DNA of 64,000 bases, from positions 31,695 through 95,694 of the forward strand of contig NZ_JBFRCU010000016.1 in NCBI RefSeq assembly GCF_052113205.1, given 5' to 3'. Origin of the DNA: Inquilinus sp052113205 (GTDB lineage Bacteria > Pseudomonadota > Alphaproteobacteria > DSM-16000 > Inquilinaceae). Below the pieces are notes generated by a model. That model had not been told where the DNA came from. It did no database searches and worked only from the letters and a program-made list of their open reading frames with translations. Both the position numbers and the translations under genes were made by a program. This document shows, in pieces, positions 43,901 through 52,438 of this stretch (its first letter is position 1; the number at the start of each line of letters is the position of its first letter).

Positions 43901-45321
43901 CGACCCTGGCGGCGATCTGGGCCGAGACCTTCGGGCTGGAGCGGGTCGGCGTCGAGGATAATTTCTTCGAGCTCGGCGGCCATTCCATGCTGGTGGCGCA
44001 GCTGATCGGCCGGGTGAAGGCCGTCTTCGCCGTCGACCTGCCGCTGGCGATGGTGTTCGAGGTCTCGACCATCGCCGGCCTGGCCGATAAGGTCGACCAG
44101 GCCCTCGGCGACGGCCTCGCCGCCGCCTCGCTCGACCTCGCCGCCGACGCCCGCCTCGACGACGGCATCCAGCCGCAGGCGGTGCTGCCGCCGGTCGAGT
44201 TCGAACAGGCATTCCTGACCGGCGCCACCGGCTTCGTCGGCAGCCAGATCCTGGCCACGCTGCTGCGCGACACCGATGCCCGCATCGTCTGCCTGGTGCG
44301 GGCGATGAGCCGGGGCGCGGCCCGAACCCGGCTGCGCCGGACCCTGGCGGAGCGCGGCCTGTCCGAGCTGTGGGACGACCGCCGCATCGAGATCCTGATG
44401 GGCGACATGGGCGAGCCGGATCTCGGCCTCGAGGAGCACGCCGTCGCCGTCATCCGCGACGAGTGCGACGCCATCTTCCATTGCGGCGCGATGATCGACT
44501 TCCTGCAAGGCTATGCCGCCCTCAAGGGGCCCAATGTCGACGCGGTGCGGACGCTGATCGGCTGGACCGCGACCGGCCGGCCGAAGGCCCTGCACTACGT
44601 CTCGACCCAGTCGGTGATCGACCCGGCCAGCGGCCCGGTGGTGATCACCGAGGCGTCGGGACTGGAGAGCTGGCGCGGGCTGGTCGGCGGCTACAGCCAG
44701 AGCAAATGGGTCGGCGACACGCTGGTGCGGCAGGCCCAGGCGCGCGGCCTGCCGGTGGCGGTGTACCGCCTCGGCACCGTTACCGGCGACCGCCGCTCCG
44801 GGCTGTGCAACGACCGCGACATGATCTGGCGGGTGGTGCGGGCCTCGGCCGGCCTCGGCACCGTCCCCGACATCCACCTGCCGATGACCCCGGCCGATGA
44901 CATCGCCGACGCGATGCTGCGGCTGGCGCGCAGCGACAAGCCCTGGGGCGGCGTCTACCACCTGGTCAGCCAGGGCACCGTCCATCTGCGCGACATGGTG
45001 CCGATCCTCCAGCGGCTGGGGCTGCAGGTCGAGCTGCTGCCGCTGGCACCCTGGCTGGAGCAGGCGCAGCTGAACCGGCTCGACAGCCGCGACCACGACC
45101 TGGCCACCGTGCTGTCGATCTTCGGCGAATACGACACGTCGCTGGCCCTGCCGAGCCTGTCCTTCGACGCCACCCATGCCCGGCTGGCGGAGGTCGGCGG
45201 CACCATCCCGCCGGTCGGGCTGGAGCTGATCGAGCGCTACCTGCGCAGCCTGAAGATCGTGGACGCGGTCGAGACGGCCGAAGCCTGGGCGCCGGAGCCG
45301 ACCCCCGTCGCCGCCGAGTGA
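40981..45321 (+). CDS. Single-module NRPS: condensation, adenylation, carrier, terminal reductase
   Basis: A 1446-residue enzyme. Condensation domain: residues 1-440, with active site HHLLMDG at 140-146. Adenylation: about 450-950, with YTSGSTGRPKG at 611 and FDVSVWEFF at 656; the ten pocket residues read D V W H F S L V D K, which I know as a serine code. Carrier: DNFFELGGHSML, phosphopantetheine Ser at about 1002. Reductase: GATGFVG at 1081, YSQSK (Y1238, K1242). So serine is loaded, N-acylated by the first domain, and released by NADPH as an aldehyde or alcohol. With no upstream module, the acyl donor is probably a fatty acyl thioester (inference). Confidence 0.93.
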   Translation: MDSIEFGNASLPLTTAQTGMWLAQKFMPEIEFNLAEAIEIHGPLDPGLMQAALRQLTREAEALRIRFIEEDEGPRQVVRHDYEGDIPFVDFSAEPDPRDAAGRWMHADYARPLDPLTDELWFSAVLKIADDSFIWYHRVHHLLMDGLSGGLCTRRVAELYTAMVEGRAPSDATAFGSLAEILDEEASYRASGRFLRDRDYWMERFADTPSPITLSHRKLATGELLRDRSFMEPGLVASLRALAQSTGASLPQILIALTNTYLYRMTGAEDLIVGLTVTARANARMRRTPAMLANAVPLRLRMDPALTMQDVIRQVGTEVRQCLRHQQYRYEDMRRDLNLLPNNQQLFTMLVNIEPFDYDLRFGGLPMTPQNLSNGSTNNLGVFIYDRGDDKGLCIDLDANSALYTAEELAGHRERLLRLVRAVVADPGQPIGGIDILDPEERREILVDWNRTDRAVAPDTLSALLDARARTSPDATALVFEQDELSYAELDARANRLARLLAARGAGPERIVAVALPRSVELVVSLLAILKTGAAYLPIDPDYPLDRIAYMLGDARPVTVVTNRDVAWVVPDDAGRLALDTSEVAAELAAADPSGFESDALLPLHPAYVIYTSGSTGRPKGVAVSHGAIVNRLRWMQAEYGLTADDRVLQKTPSSFDVSVWEFFWPLIQGATLVVARPGGHRDPAYLARLIRDERITTLHFVPSMLRAFLQEPEAAGCTGLRRVFCSGEALPEDLQTQFHATLAAPLHNLYGPTEAAVDVTYWECRRDAEPGPVPLGRPIWNTQLYVLDPGLQPVPAGVNGELYLAGANLARGYINRSMLTAERFVANPYGPPGSRMYRTGDLARWRPDGTLDFLGRIDHQVKLRGFRIELGEIEAALVHSDAVAQAAVVAREDRPGDPYLAAYVVLEPGAALEPAALRHDLALRLPDYMVPTTFTALDALPLTPSGKLDRKALPAPERQSAAGYVAPRTPTEATLAAIWAETFGLERVGVEDNFFELGGHSMLVAQLIGRVKAVFAVDLPLAMVFEVSTIAGLADKVDQALGDGLAAASLDLAADARLDDGIQPQAVLPPVEFEQAFLTGATGFVGSQILATLLRDTDARIVCLVRAMSRGAARTRLRRTLAERGLSELWDDRRIEILMGDMGEPDLGLEEHAVAVIRDECDAIFHCGAMIDFLQGYAALKGPNVDAVRTLIGWTATGRPKALHYVSTQSVIDPASGPVVITEASGLESWRGLVGGYSQSKWVGDTLVRQAQARGLPVAVYRLGTVTGDRRSGLCNDRDMIWRVVRASAGLGTVPDIHLPMTPADDIADAMLRLARSDKPWGGVYHLVSQGTVHLRDMVPILQRLGLQVELLPLAPWLEQAQLNRLDSRDHDLATVLSIFGEYDTSLALPSLSFDATHARLAEVGGTIPPVGLELIERYLRSLKIVDAVETAEAWAPEPTPVAAE

Positions 45322-45375
45322 CCTGCAGCAAGGCCGGGCGGCACCAGCGCCGCCCGGCGTAAGGATCGATCCGAT

Positions 45376-46686
45376 ATGGCCCGCTTCATTGTCGCCGCCA
45401 CCGCCCTGCCAGGCCACGTCTCGCCGCTTCTCGGGATCGCGCATCATCTGGTCGGCCTCGGCCACGAAGTCGTCGTGCACACCGCCAGCCCGTTCCGGGA
45501 GAAGGCGGAGGCGACCGGGGCGCGCTTCGTCCCGTTCCGCAGCGAGATCGATCTCGATTACCGCCGGGTGGACGAGCATTTCCCGGACTATCGAGAGGCG
45601 AAGCCGGGCCCGGAGAAGATGATGGTCGGGCTGAAGCACTTCGTCTGCGACGCCATGCTGGGCCAGAAGGCCGGGCTGGACGAGATCCTGGGCGGCTTCC
45701 CGGCCGACGCCATCCTGGGCGACACGGTCTTCGCCGGCGCCGTGCCGATGCTGCTGGGTCCGCGCGAGGCCAGGCCGGCGGTGGTCACGCTGGGCATCAC
45801 CGCGCTGGCCGCCACCAGCGTCGACACCGCCTTCTTCGGCTCGGGGCTGCCGCCCTCCTCGACCCCGGAGGGCCGGGCGCGCAACATCGCCATGCACCGG
45901 ACCATGCAGTCCCTGTGCGCGGGCATGCAGCAGGGGTTCGACGACACGCTGGCATCGATCGGCTGCCCGCCGCTGCCGGAGTTCATCTTCGACAGCTTCA
46001 TCACTCTGCCCGACCACTATCTGCAGCTGACCGGCGAATCCTTCGAATACCCGCGCAGCGACCTGCCGGAGACGGTGCGCTTCGTCGGCCCCCTGCTCTC
46101 GCCGCCGACCAAGGCCTTCCAGGCGCCCGGCTGGTGGGGCGAGCTGGACGGCGGCCGGCCAGTGGTGCTGGCCACCCAGGGCACGCTGGCGAACGAGGAT
46201 TTCGGCCAGCTGATCGGCCCGGCCCTGACCGGGCTTGCGGGCGAGGACGCGCTGGTCATCGCCACCACCGGCGGCCCGCCGGTCGAGGCGATTCCGGTGC
46301 CGATCCCGGCGAATGCCCGCGCCGAGCGCTTCGTGCCCTATGATCGGCTGTTGCCCAAGGTCGATGTGCTGGTCACCAATGGCGGTTATGGCTCGGTCAA
46401 CTATGCCCTCAGCCTCGGCGTCCCGATCGTGGTGGCGGGGGACACCGAGGAGAAGCCCGAGATCGCGGCCCGGGTCGCCTGGACCGGGGCCGGGATCAAT
46501 CTCGGCACCGGCCAGCCGCGGCCGGAGCAGATCCGCGACGCGGTGCGCACCGTGCTGTCCGACCCGCGCTACCGCCGCCGGGCCCAGGCGCTGCAGGCCG
46601 ATTTCGCGCGCCACGACGCCCGCCGGGAAATCGCCGCAATCCTGGAGGATCTGGTCCCCCGTCAAGAGCGCCGCAAATCGGCCTGA
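45376..46686 (+). CDS. GT1-family (UGT/MGT-like) glycosyltransferase
   Basis: A 436-residue GT-B fold enzyme. The N-lobe begins FIVAATALPGHVSPLLGIAH, typical of macrolide-type and RhlB-like transferases. The C-lobe has VLATQGTLANEDFGQLI and the donor-site region FVPYDRLLPKVDVLVTNGGY GSVNYALSLGVP in two parts, with a Gly-rich NGGYGS. It likely transfers an activated sugar (such as dTDP-rhamnose or UDP-glucose) to the NRPS product. It follows the NRPS by 54 bases in the same direction. Confidence 0.9.
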   Translation: MARFIVAATALPGHVSPLLGIAHHLVGLGHEVVVHTASPFREKAEATGARFVPFRSEIDLDYRRVDEHFPDYREAKPGPEKMMVGLKHFVCDAMLGQKAGLDEILGGFPADAILGDTVFAGAVPMLLGPREARPAVVTLGITALAATSVDTAFFGSGLPPSSTPEGRARNIAMHRTMQSLCAGMQQGFDDTLASIGCPPLPEFIFDSFITLPDHYLQLTGESFEYPRSDLPETVRFVGPLLSPPTKAFQAPGWWGELDGGRPVVLATQGTLANEDFGQLIGPALTGLAGEDALVIATTGGPPVEAIPVPIPANARAERFVPYDRLLPKVDVLVTNGGYGSVNYALSLGVPIVVAGDTEEKPEIAARVAWTGAGINLGTGQPRPEQIRDAVRTVLSDPRYRRRAQALQADFARHDARREIAAILEDLVPRQERRKSA

Positions 46687-46701
46687 GCGGGAGATCCGGT
46701 G

Positions 46702-47916
46702 ATGACTATTCTTCGCTCCCGCCGCCTCGGCCTCCTGGCTCTGGCGGTCATCGGCCTTTCGGTGGTGGCCGGCGGCTGGCGCATCCTGGCCTCCGACCGC
46801 GCCGGACAGCCGGGCGATCCCGCCGCCCCGGTGACCACCATCGCCCGGGCGGAGCTGCACGAGGTGGTCGACACCCTGGCCGTGACCGGCACGCTGGTGG
46901 CGCGCGAGGAGGTGCTGGTCGGGGCCGAGGTCGACGGGCTGCGCATCGTCACGATCGAAGCCGATGTCGGCGACCGGGTCGGCGCCGGCCAGGTGCTGGC
47001 TCGGCTGGACCACGCCCAGCTCGACACCCAGCTCGCCCAGAGCGACGCCAACATCGCCAAGGCCGAAGCCGCGTTCCAGCAGGCCCAGGCCTCGATCGCC
47101 GAAGCCCAGGCCTCGGCCCTGCAGTCGCAAGCGTCGCTGGAGCGGACCCAGACGCTGCGCGGCAACGGCAACGCCTCGGCCGAGCAGCTGCTGGCGCGGC
47201 AGACCGAGGTCAAGGTCGCCGAGGCCCGCATCGCCTCGGCCCAGGAGACGGCGCACTCCGCCGTGGCCGACAAGGCGCTGGCCCAGGCGCAGCGCGACGA
47301 CATCGCGCTGCGCATCGCCCGGGCCGAGATCAAGGCCCCGGTGGCGGGCGTGGTGTCGGAACGGCAGGCCCGGATCGGCGCCGTGGTCGGGATGTCGAGC
47401 CAGCCGCTGTTCCGGCTGATCCGAGACGGTGAGGTCGAGTTCCGGGCCGAGGTGACCGAGACCGGCATGCCGCGCGTCGCCATCGGCCAGTCGGTCGAGC
47501 TGCAGCTGACCGGCTTCGACCGGCCGGTGCGCGGCACGGTGCGGCTGGTCGACCCGACGGTCGACGCCACCAGCCGGCTCGGCCGGGTCGCGGTCACCCT
47601 GCCGGCCCAGGCCGGGCTGCGGCCCGGCGTCTTCGCCCAAGGGTCGATCGAGACCGGCCGCCGGCCCGCCCTGACCGTGCCGCTGTCGGCGGTGTTCTTC
47701 AGCGCCGAGGGCGCCTATGTCCAGGCCGTCCGCGACGGCAACGTGGTCGACCGCCGGCCGGTCGAGACCGGCTTCGTCGGCGACGGCCGGGTCGAGATCC
47801 GCCGCGGGCTGGCCGAGGGCGAGGCGGTGGTGCTGCGCGCCGGCAGCTTCCTGCGCTCCGGCGACCGCATCGCCCCGGTGTCGCCGCCGGTCGCCGCCGC
47901 CGACCGGGCAGCCTGA
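46702..47916 (+). CDS. RND efflux periplasmic adaptor (HlyD/MFP family)
   Basis: A 404-residue membrane-fusion protein. A signal or anchor at residues 8-27 is followed by a lipoyl half (EVLVGAEVDGLRIVTIEADV, GDRVGAGQVLARLD), a long alpha-hairpin with Ala/Gln repeats (about 105-195), the second lipoyl half (IKAPVAGVVSERQARIGAVV) and beta-barrel sections. It links the RND pump to an outer-membrane channel that is not encoded here. The ATG at 46702 has GGGAG eight bases upstream; the GTG one codon earlier is possible. Confidence 0.92.
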   Translation: MTILRSRRLGLLALAVIGLSVVAGGWRILASDRAGQPGDPAAPVTTIARAELHEVVDTLAVTGTLVAREEVLVGAEVDGLRIVTIEADVGDRVGAGQVLARLDHAQLDTQLAQSDANIAKAEAAFQQAQASIAEAQASALQSQASLERTQTLRGNGNASAEQLLARQTEVKVAEARIASAQETAHSAVADKALAQAQRDDIALRIARAEIKAPVAGVVSERQARIGAVVGMSSQPLFRLIRDGEVEFRAEVTETGMPRVAIGQSVELQLTGFDRPVRGTVRLVDPTVDATSRLGRVAVTLPAQAGLRPGVFAQGSIETGRRPALTVPLSAVFFSAEGAYVQAVRDGNVVDRRPVETGFVGDGRVEIRRGLAEGEAVVLRAGSFLRSGDRIAPVSPPVAAADRAA

Positions 47917-48014
47917 TGGAAATGGTTGCCCAGCCTCTCGCTCGAAACCGTCGTCGCCACGATTTCGGCTTTCAGCCCAACCGCATGCACACATCTCCGG
48001 GTGTCGTTCGCGTT

Positions 48015-48213
48015 GCCTCTCCCGCTTGCGGGAGAGGTCGGGCTCGCGCAGCGAGACCGGGTGAGGGCGGCTCGGCCGCGACACCTGGGTCAGCGTTTCA
48101 GGACCGGGCGGATCATGCGCTCGCTCGTGGCAAAGCGGTGCTTTCGGCGAGACCGCTATCCCCTCACCCGGACATCCTTCGGATGTCCGACCTCTCCCGC
48201 AAGCGGGAGAGGC
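48015..48213. repeat. Palindromic repeat family B, copy 3, inside the NRPS operon
   Basis: GCCTCTCCCGCTTGCGGGAG to CTCCCGCAAGCGGGAGAGGC, about 199 bases, with GGTGAGGG and CCCTCACC inside and the hairpin GACATCC/GGATGTC. A damaged further end lies near 48270-48290. It occupies most of the 433-base gap between the RND adaptor and pump genes; nothing else is seen there. Confidence 0.9.
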
Positions 48214-48349
48214 AATCTGTTCGTATGCCCACCGTCGGTGTCGCCGATCGCTGTGTGAATGCCGTAACCCGCAAGCGAGAGAGGCAATACGCTCCTGCCC
48301 CCGTGAGCGCTCGCCATGACGGTTCAACCATTTCCACCGTGGGTGTGAC

Positions 48350-51300
48350 ATGGCGCTGAACATCTCGGCCTGGTCGATCCGCAAGCCGATCCCGCCGCTG
48401 GTGCTGTTCGCGGTGCTGATCGTGATCGGGCTGGTCAGCTTCCGGTCGCTGCCGGTCACCCAGATGCCGAACATCGACGTGCCGGTGGTGACCGTCACCA
48501 TCGCCCAGGCCGGCGCGGCGCCGAGCGAGCTGGAGACCCAGGTGGCCCGGCCGATCGAGGACGCCATCGCCGGACTGACCGGGGTCAAGCACGTCACCTC
48601 CGCTTTGTCCGATGGCGTCGCCGTCGCCATGGTCGAGTTCGTGCTGGAGACGCCGACCGACCGGGCGGTGAACGACGTGCGCGACGCCGTGGCCAAGATC
48701 CGCTCCACCCTGCCGCAGAGCATCGAGGAGCCGGTGATCCAGCGCATCGACGTCGCCGGGCTGCCGATCCTGACCTATGCCGCCTCGATCCCGGGCATGA
48801 GCGTCGACCAGCTGTCCTGGTTCGTCGACGACACGGTGGTGCGGGCGCTGCAGAGCGTGCCCGGCATCGCCCAGGTCAAGCGCATCGGCGGCGTCGATCG
48901 CGAGATCCGGGTCGACCTGCGGCCGGACCGGCTGGCGGCGCTGGGCATCACCGCATCCGAGGTCAACGACCAGCTGCGCACCAGCAACATCGACCTGGCC
49001 GGCGGCCGCGGCACGGTGGGCGTGCAGGAGCAGTCGATCCGCACCCTGGCCGGGGCGGCGACGGTGGAGGATCTGGCGCAGCGCCGCATCGCCCTGCCCG
49101 GCGGGCGCCAGGCGCTGCTGCAGGACCTGGCCACCGTGACCGATGGCGGGGCCGAGCCGCGCAGCTTCGCCCGGGTCGACGGCAAGCCGGTCGTCGCCTT
49201 CAGCCTGTACCGGTCCAAGGGCTTCTCCGACGTCGTCGTCGGCGACGCCGCGGCGGCGCGGCTGCAGCAGCTGACGGTGGAGCACCCGGAGCTGTCGATC
49301 AGCGAGATCGACAACCTGGTGCGCTACACCCGTGCCGATTACGAGATGACCATGGAGACGCTGATCGAAGGCGCCATCCTGGCGGTCATCGTCGTCTTCC
49401 TGTTCCTGCGCGACATCCGGGCGACGATCATCTCCGCCCTCGCCATCCCGCTGTCGGTGCTGCCGACCTTCGCGGTGATGGAGGCGCTGGGCTTCTCGCT
49501 GAACTCGATCAGCCTGCTGGCGATCACGCTGGCGACCGGCATCCTGGTCGACGACGCCATCGTCGAGATCGAGAACATCGTCCGTCACATGCGCATGGGC
49601 AAGTCGGCCTACCGCGCCGCGATCCAGGCGGCGGACGAGATCGGCCTGGCCGTGGTCGCCACCACCATGACCATCGTCGCGGTGTTCCTGCCGGTCAGCT
49701 TCATGGGCGGCATCGCCGGCCAGTACTTCAAGCAGTTCGGCATCACCGTCGCCGTCGCCGTCACCTTCTCGCTCCTGGTGGCGCGGCTGGTGACGCCGCT
49801 GATGGCGGCCTATCTGATGCGCGACAAGGGCCATGAGGAGGAGCGCGACGGCCGGGTGATGCGCGCCTATCTGCGGCTGCTGGACTGGTCGATCCGGCAC
49901 CGCGGGCGGACCATCGCCGCCGGCCTCGGCATCTTCGTCGCCTCCGCCGCCCTGGCCAGCCTGTTCCCCACCGGCCTGCTGCCGAACAACGACATCTCCC
50001 GCTCCTCGCTCTCGATCGAGCTGCCGCCCGGATCGACCTTGGAGGACACCCAGGCCGCGGCCGACCGCCTGGCCACCCTGTTCCGGGCCCAGCCGGAGGT
50101 GAAGAGCGTCTATGCCGTGGTCGGCGGCGACGGCGCGAACCCGCTCGACGTCGCCGGCGGCGAGGTGCGCAAGGCGACCATCGTCGCGACCCTGGTGCCG
50201 CGGGCCGGGCGCAGCCTGGACCAGAAGGCGTGGGAGAGCGCGATGCGGCCGAAGGTCGCCGCCGAGCCCGACCTGCGCTTCAGCTTCAGCGCCGGCGGGG
50301 CGCGGGAATATACGCTCCTGCTCTCCGGCAATGAGTCCGAGACGCTGGTGCAGGCGTCGCTCGACATCGAGCGCGAGATCCGCGAGCAGGTGCCGGTGCT
50401 GGCCAATGTCGTCTCCACCGCCGCGATCGACCGGCCCGAGATCCGCATCGTGCCGCGCCTGGCCGAAGCCGCCGCGCTGGGCGTCTCGGTGGCGCAGATC
50501 GCGGAAACCGTGCGGATCGCGACGTTGGGCGACATCTCGGCCAACCTTGCCAAGTTCTCCTCCGGCGACCGGCAGGTGCCGATCCGGGTGCAGATCGCCG
50601 AGATCGCCCGCGGCAAGCTGGCGACCTTCGAGACGCTGCGGGTGCCGACCGCGACCGGCGGCAAGGTGCCGCTGACCTCGGTCGCCCATATCGGCTTCGG
50701 CGAGGGCGCCACCACCATCGACCGCTACGACCGCCAGCGCCGCGTCTCGATCGAGGGCGACCTGGTGGGCAAGACGCCGCTGGGCGAGGCGATGACCGCG
50801 GTGCTGGCCCTGCCCTCGGTCCGCAACCTGCCGCCCGGCGTCAGCATCCGGCCCTTCGGCGACGCCGAGATCATGCAGGAGGTGTTCTCCGGCTTCACCC
50901 TGGCGATGGGTGCCGGCGTGCTGCTGGTGCTGGCCGTGCTGGTGCTGCTGTTCGCCGACATCGCCCAGCCGGTCACCATCCTGGTGTCGCTGCCGCTGTC
51001 GATCGGCGGCGCCTTCCTGGCGCTGCTGGTGACCGGCTATCCGATCAGCCTGCCGGTGGTGATCGGCATCCTGATGCTGCTGGGCATCGTCACCAAGAAC
51101 GCGATCCTGCTGGTCGATTTCGCGATCGAGGCGATCGCCGCCGGCGCCGGCCGCACCGAGGCGCTGATCGAGGCCGGCCGCAAGCGCGCCCGGCCGGTGG
51201 TGATGACCACCCTGGCGATGATCGCCGGCATGGTGCCCTCGGCCATCGGCTGGGGCGAGGGCGGCGCCTTCCGCTCGCCGATGGCCTCGGTGGTGATCGG

Positions 51301-51451
51301 CGGGCTGATCACCTCGACGGTGCTGAGCCTGGTGTTCGTGCCGGCGGTGTTCACCGTGCTGGACGACCTGAACCGGCTGTCCGGCCGCGTCTTCGGCCGC
51401 TTCGTCGGCGCCCGCGACGAGCCGGAACCGGCCGCGCCGCCGGCGGAATAG
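48350..51451 (+). CDS. RND efflux pump, inner-membrane subunit
   Basis: A 1033-residue pump with the RND layout: one membrane helix, a large periplasmic loop, five helices, then the same again. WSIRKPIPPLVLFAVLIVIG starts the protein; TLATGILVDDAIVEIENIVR carries the paired aspartates of the proton relay in helix 4, and LGIVTKNAILLVDFAIEA carries the lysine of helix 10. It exports a substrate from the periplasm or inner leaflet; position between the NRPS and glycosyltransferase genes suggests export of the cluster product. Confidence 0.95.
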   Translation: MALNISAWSIRKPIPPLVLFAVLIVIGLVSFRSLPVTQMPNIDVPVVTVTIAQAGAAPSELETQVARPIEDAIAGLTGVKHVTSALSDGVAVAMVEFVLETPTDRAVNDVRDAVAKIRSTLPQSIEEPVIQRIDVAGLPILTYAASIPGMSVDQLSWFVDDTVVRALQSVPGIAQVKRIGGVDREIRVDLRPDRLAALGITASEVNDQLRTSNIDLAGGRGTVGVQEQSIRTLAGAATVEDLAQRRIALPGGRQALLQDLATVTDGGAEPRSFARVDGKPVVAFSLYRSKGFSDVVVGDAAAARLQQLTVEHPELSISEIDNLVRYTRADYEMTMETLIEGAILAVIVVFLFLRDIRATIISALAIPLSVLPTFAVMEALGFSLNSISLLAITLATGILVDDAIVEIENIVRHMRMGKSAYRAAIQAADEIGLAVVATTMTIVAVFLPVSFMGGIAGQYFKQFGITVAVAVTFSLLVARLVTPLMAAYLMRDKGHEEERDGRVMRAYLRLLDWSIRHRGRTIAAGLGIFVASAALASLFPTGLLPNNDISRSSLSIELPPGSTLEDTQAAADRLATLFRAQPEVKSVYAVVGGDGANPLDVAGGEVRKATIVATLVPRAGRSLDQKAWESAMRPKVAAEPDLRFSFSAGGAREYTLLLSGNESETLVQASLDIEREIREQVPVLANVVSTAAIDRPEIRIVPRLAEAAALGVSVAQIAETVRIATLGDISANLAKFSSGDRQVPIRVQIAEIARGKLATFETLRVPTATGGKVPLTSVAHIGFGEGATTIDRYDRQRRVSIEGDLVGKTPLGEAMTAVLALPSVRNLPPGVSIRPFGDAEIMQEVFSGFTLAMGAGVLLVLAVLVLLFADIAQPVTILVSLPLSIGGAFLALLVTGYPISLPVVIGILMLLGIVTKNAILLVDFAIEAIAAGAGRTEALIEAGRKRARPVVMTTLAMIAGMVPSAIGWGEGGAFRSPMASVVIGGLITSTVLSLVFVPAVFTVLDDLNRLSGRVFGRFVGARDEPEPAAPPAE

Positions 51452-51460
51452 GTGAACCGG

Positions 51461-52438
51461 ATGACGACGCTCGGCGCAGTGGTCGTGCTATTCCACCCGA
51501 CGGCGGAACAGGTCGCGCGGGTTGTCGAGTTGCGCGGACGCTGCGACGACCTCGTCGTCGTGGACAATACGCCACAACCGGACGATCGACTGGCGATATT
51601 GCTCGCAGACCAGGGCATCACCTTGATCAATGAGGGCAATCGAAACGGCATCGCCGGAGCCCACAACCGTGGATTGGCGACTCTGTTCGAGCGGGGCGTG
51701 GACGCAGTGGCCCTGATCGATCAGGACTCGGTGATGCCGGAGGACTACTTCCCGGTGATGCGTGAGATCTGCACGACGCTGGCTTCACAGCCCTTCCTGG
51801 TGGGGCCCCGAATTTTCGAGGAAGCCCTTCAAGACTACGTCCCCGTGCTGGAAACCAACGGCATCACCGTACGACAGCTCGACATGCGCGAAGATGCCGG
51901 CATGCAGCGTTGCGCAACCCTGATCTCTTCCGGCTGCGTGATCTCACGCGCGGCCTTTGCGAAGATCGGCTCGTTCGACGAGAAGCTCTTCATTGACTGC
52001 GTCGACACTGAATATTGTTTCAGGGCACGGGACCGCGGCGTGCCGGTGTACGTCACCCCGGCGCTGACGCTGTCTCATCGGATCGGGGCCCTGCGTCGCC
52101 ACAGGCTGGGGCCTTACAAGACGATAACGCTGAATCACCCCTGGTACCGGCGCTACTACAACGCCCGCAATAGCGTTCAGCTTCTATTGCGGCACGGAAG
52201 GCGATATCCGGTCATATTCCTGCTGAATTTGTTCACCGTGAGAGAGATCTTTTACATTGCGTTGCTCGAGGACGCCAAGCTCGCCAAGCTCGCCGGCATC
52301 GTGCTGGGCGTCGTGGACGGGCTGTCCGGCCGCCTTGGGCCGATCGAGCACACACGTCCGCGATTGGTCGCGCGCTTCGCGCATGGGGCCGGTCGACGAC
52401 GGCTCGAGCCGAGACTGGATCAAGGAAGGCGTGGTTAG
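51461..52438 (+). CDS. RhlC-like GT2 rhamnosyltransferase
   Basis: A 325-residue GT2-fold transferase. LGAVVVLFHPTAEQ, VVDNTPQPDD, GNRNGIAGAHNRGL, ALIDQDSVMP, VGPRIFEEA, LISSGCVISRAAFAKIGSFD and LFIDCVDTEYCFRA match, in order and spacing, my memory of Pseudomonas RhlC, which adds the second rhamnose to rhamnolipids. The likely donor is dTDP-rhamnose. The ATG at 51461 has TAGGTG upstream; a GTG at 51452 is immediately after the pump gene's stop. Its third base usage is a little less GC-rich than its neighbours, suggesting a separate origin. It abuts the MFS gene. Confidence 0.88.
   Translation: MTTLGAVVVLFHPTAEQVARVVELRGRCDDLVVVDNTPQPDDRLAILLADQGITLINEGNRNGIAGAHNRGLATLFERGVDAVALIDQDSVMPEDYFPVMREICTTLASQPFLVGPRIFEEALQDYVPVLETNGITVRQLDMREDAGMQRCATLISSGCVISRAAFAKIGSFDEKLFIDCVDTEYCFRARDRGVPVYVTPALTLSHRIGALRRHRLGPYKTITLNHPWYRRYYNARNSVQLLLRHGRRYPVIFLLNLFTVREIFYIALLEDAKLAKLAGIVLGVVDGLSGRLGPIEHTRPRLVARFAHGAGRRRLEPRLDQGRRG

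Noticed and set aside
41008..48747. A 2579-residue open frame on the minus strand opposite the NRPS and RND genes
   Set aside because: It is an antisense shadow of high-GC genes. Its translation is compositionally biased (Arg, Gly, His, Gln) and shows no domain, while the plus strand encodes clear proteins.
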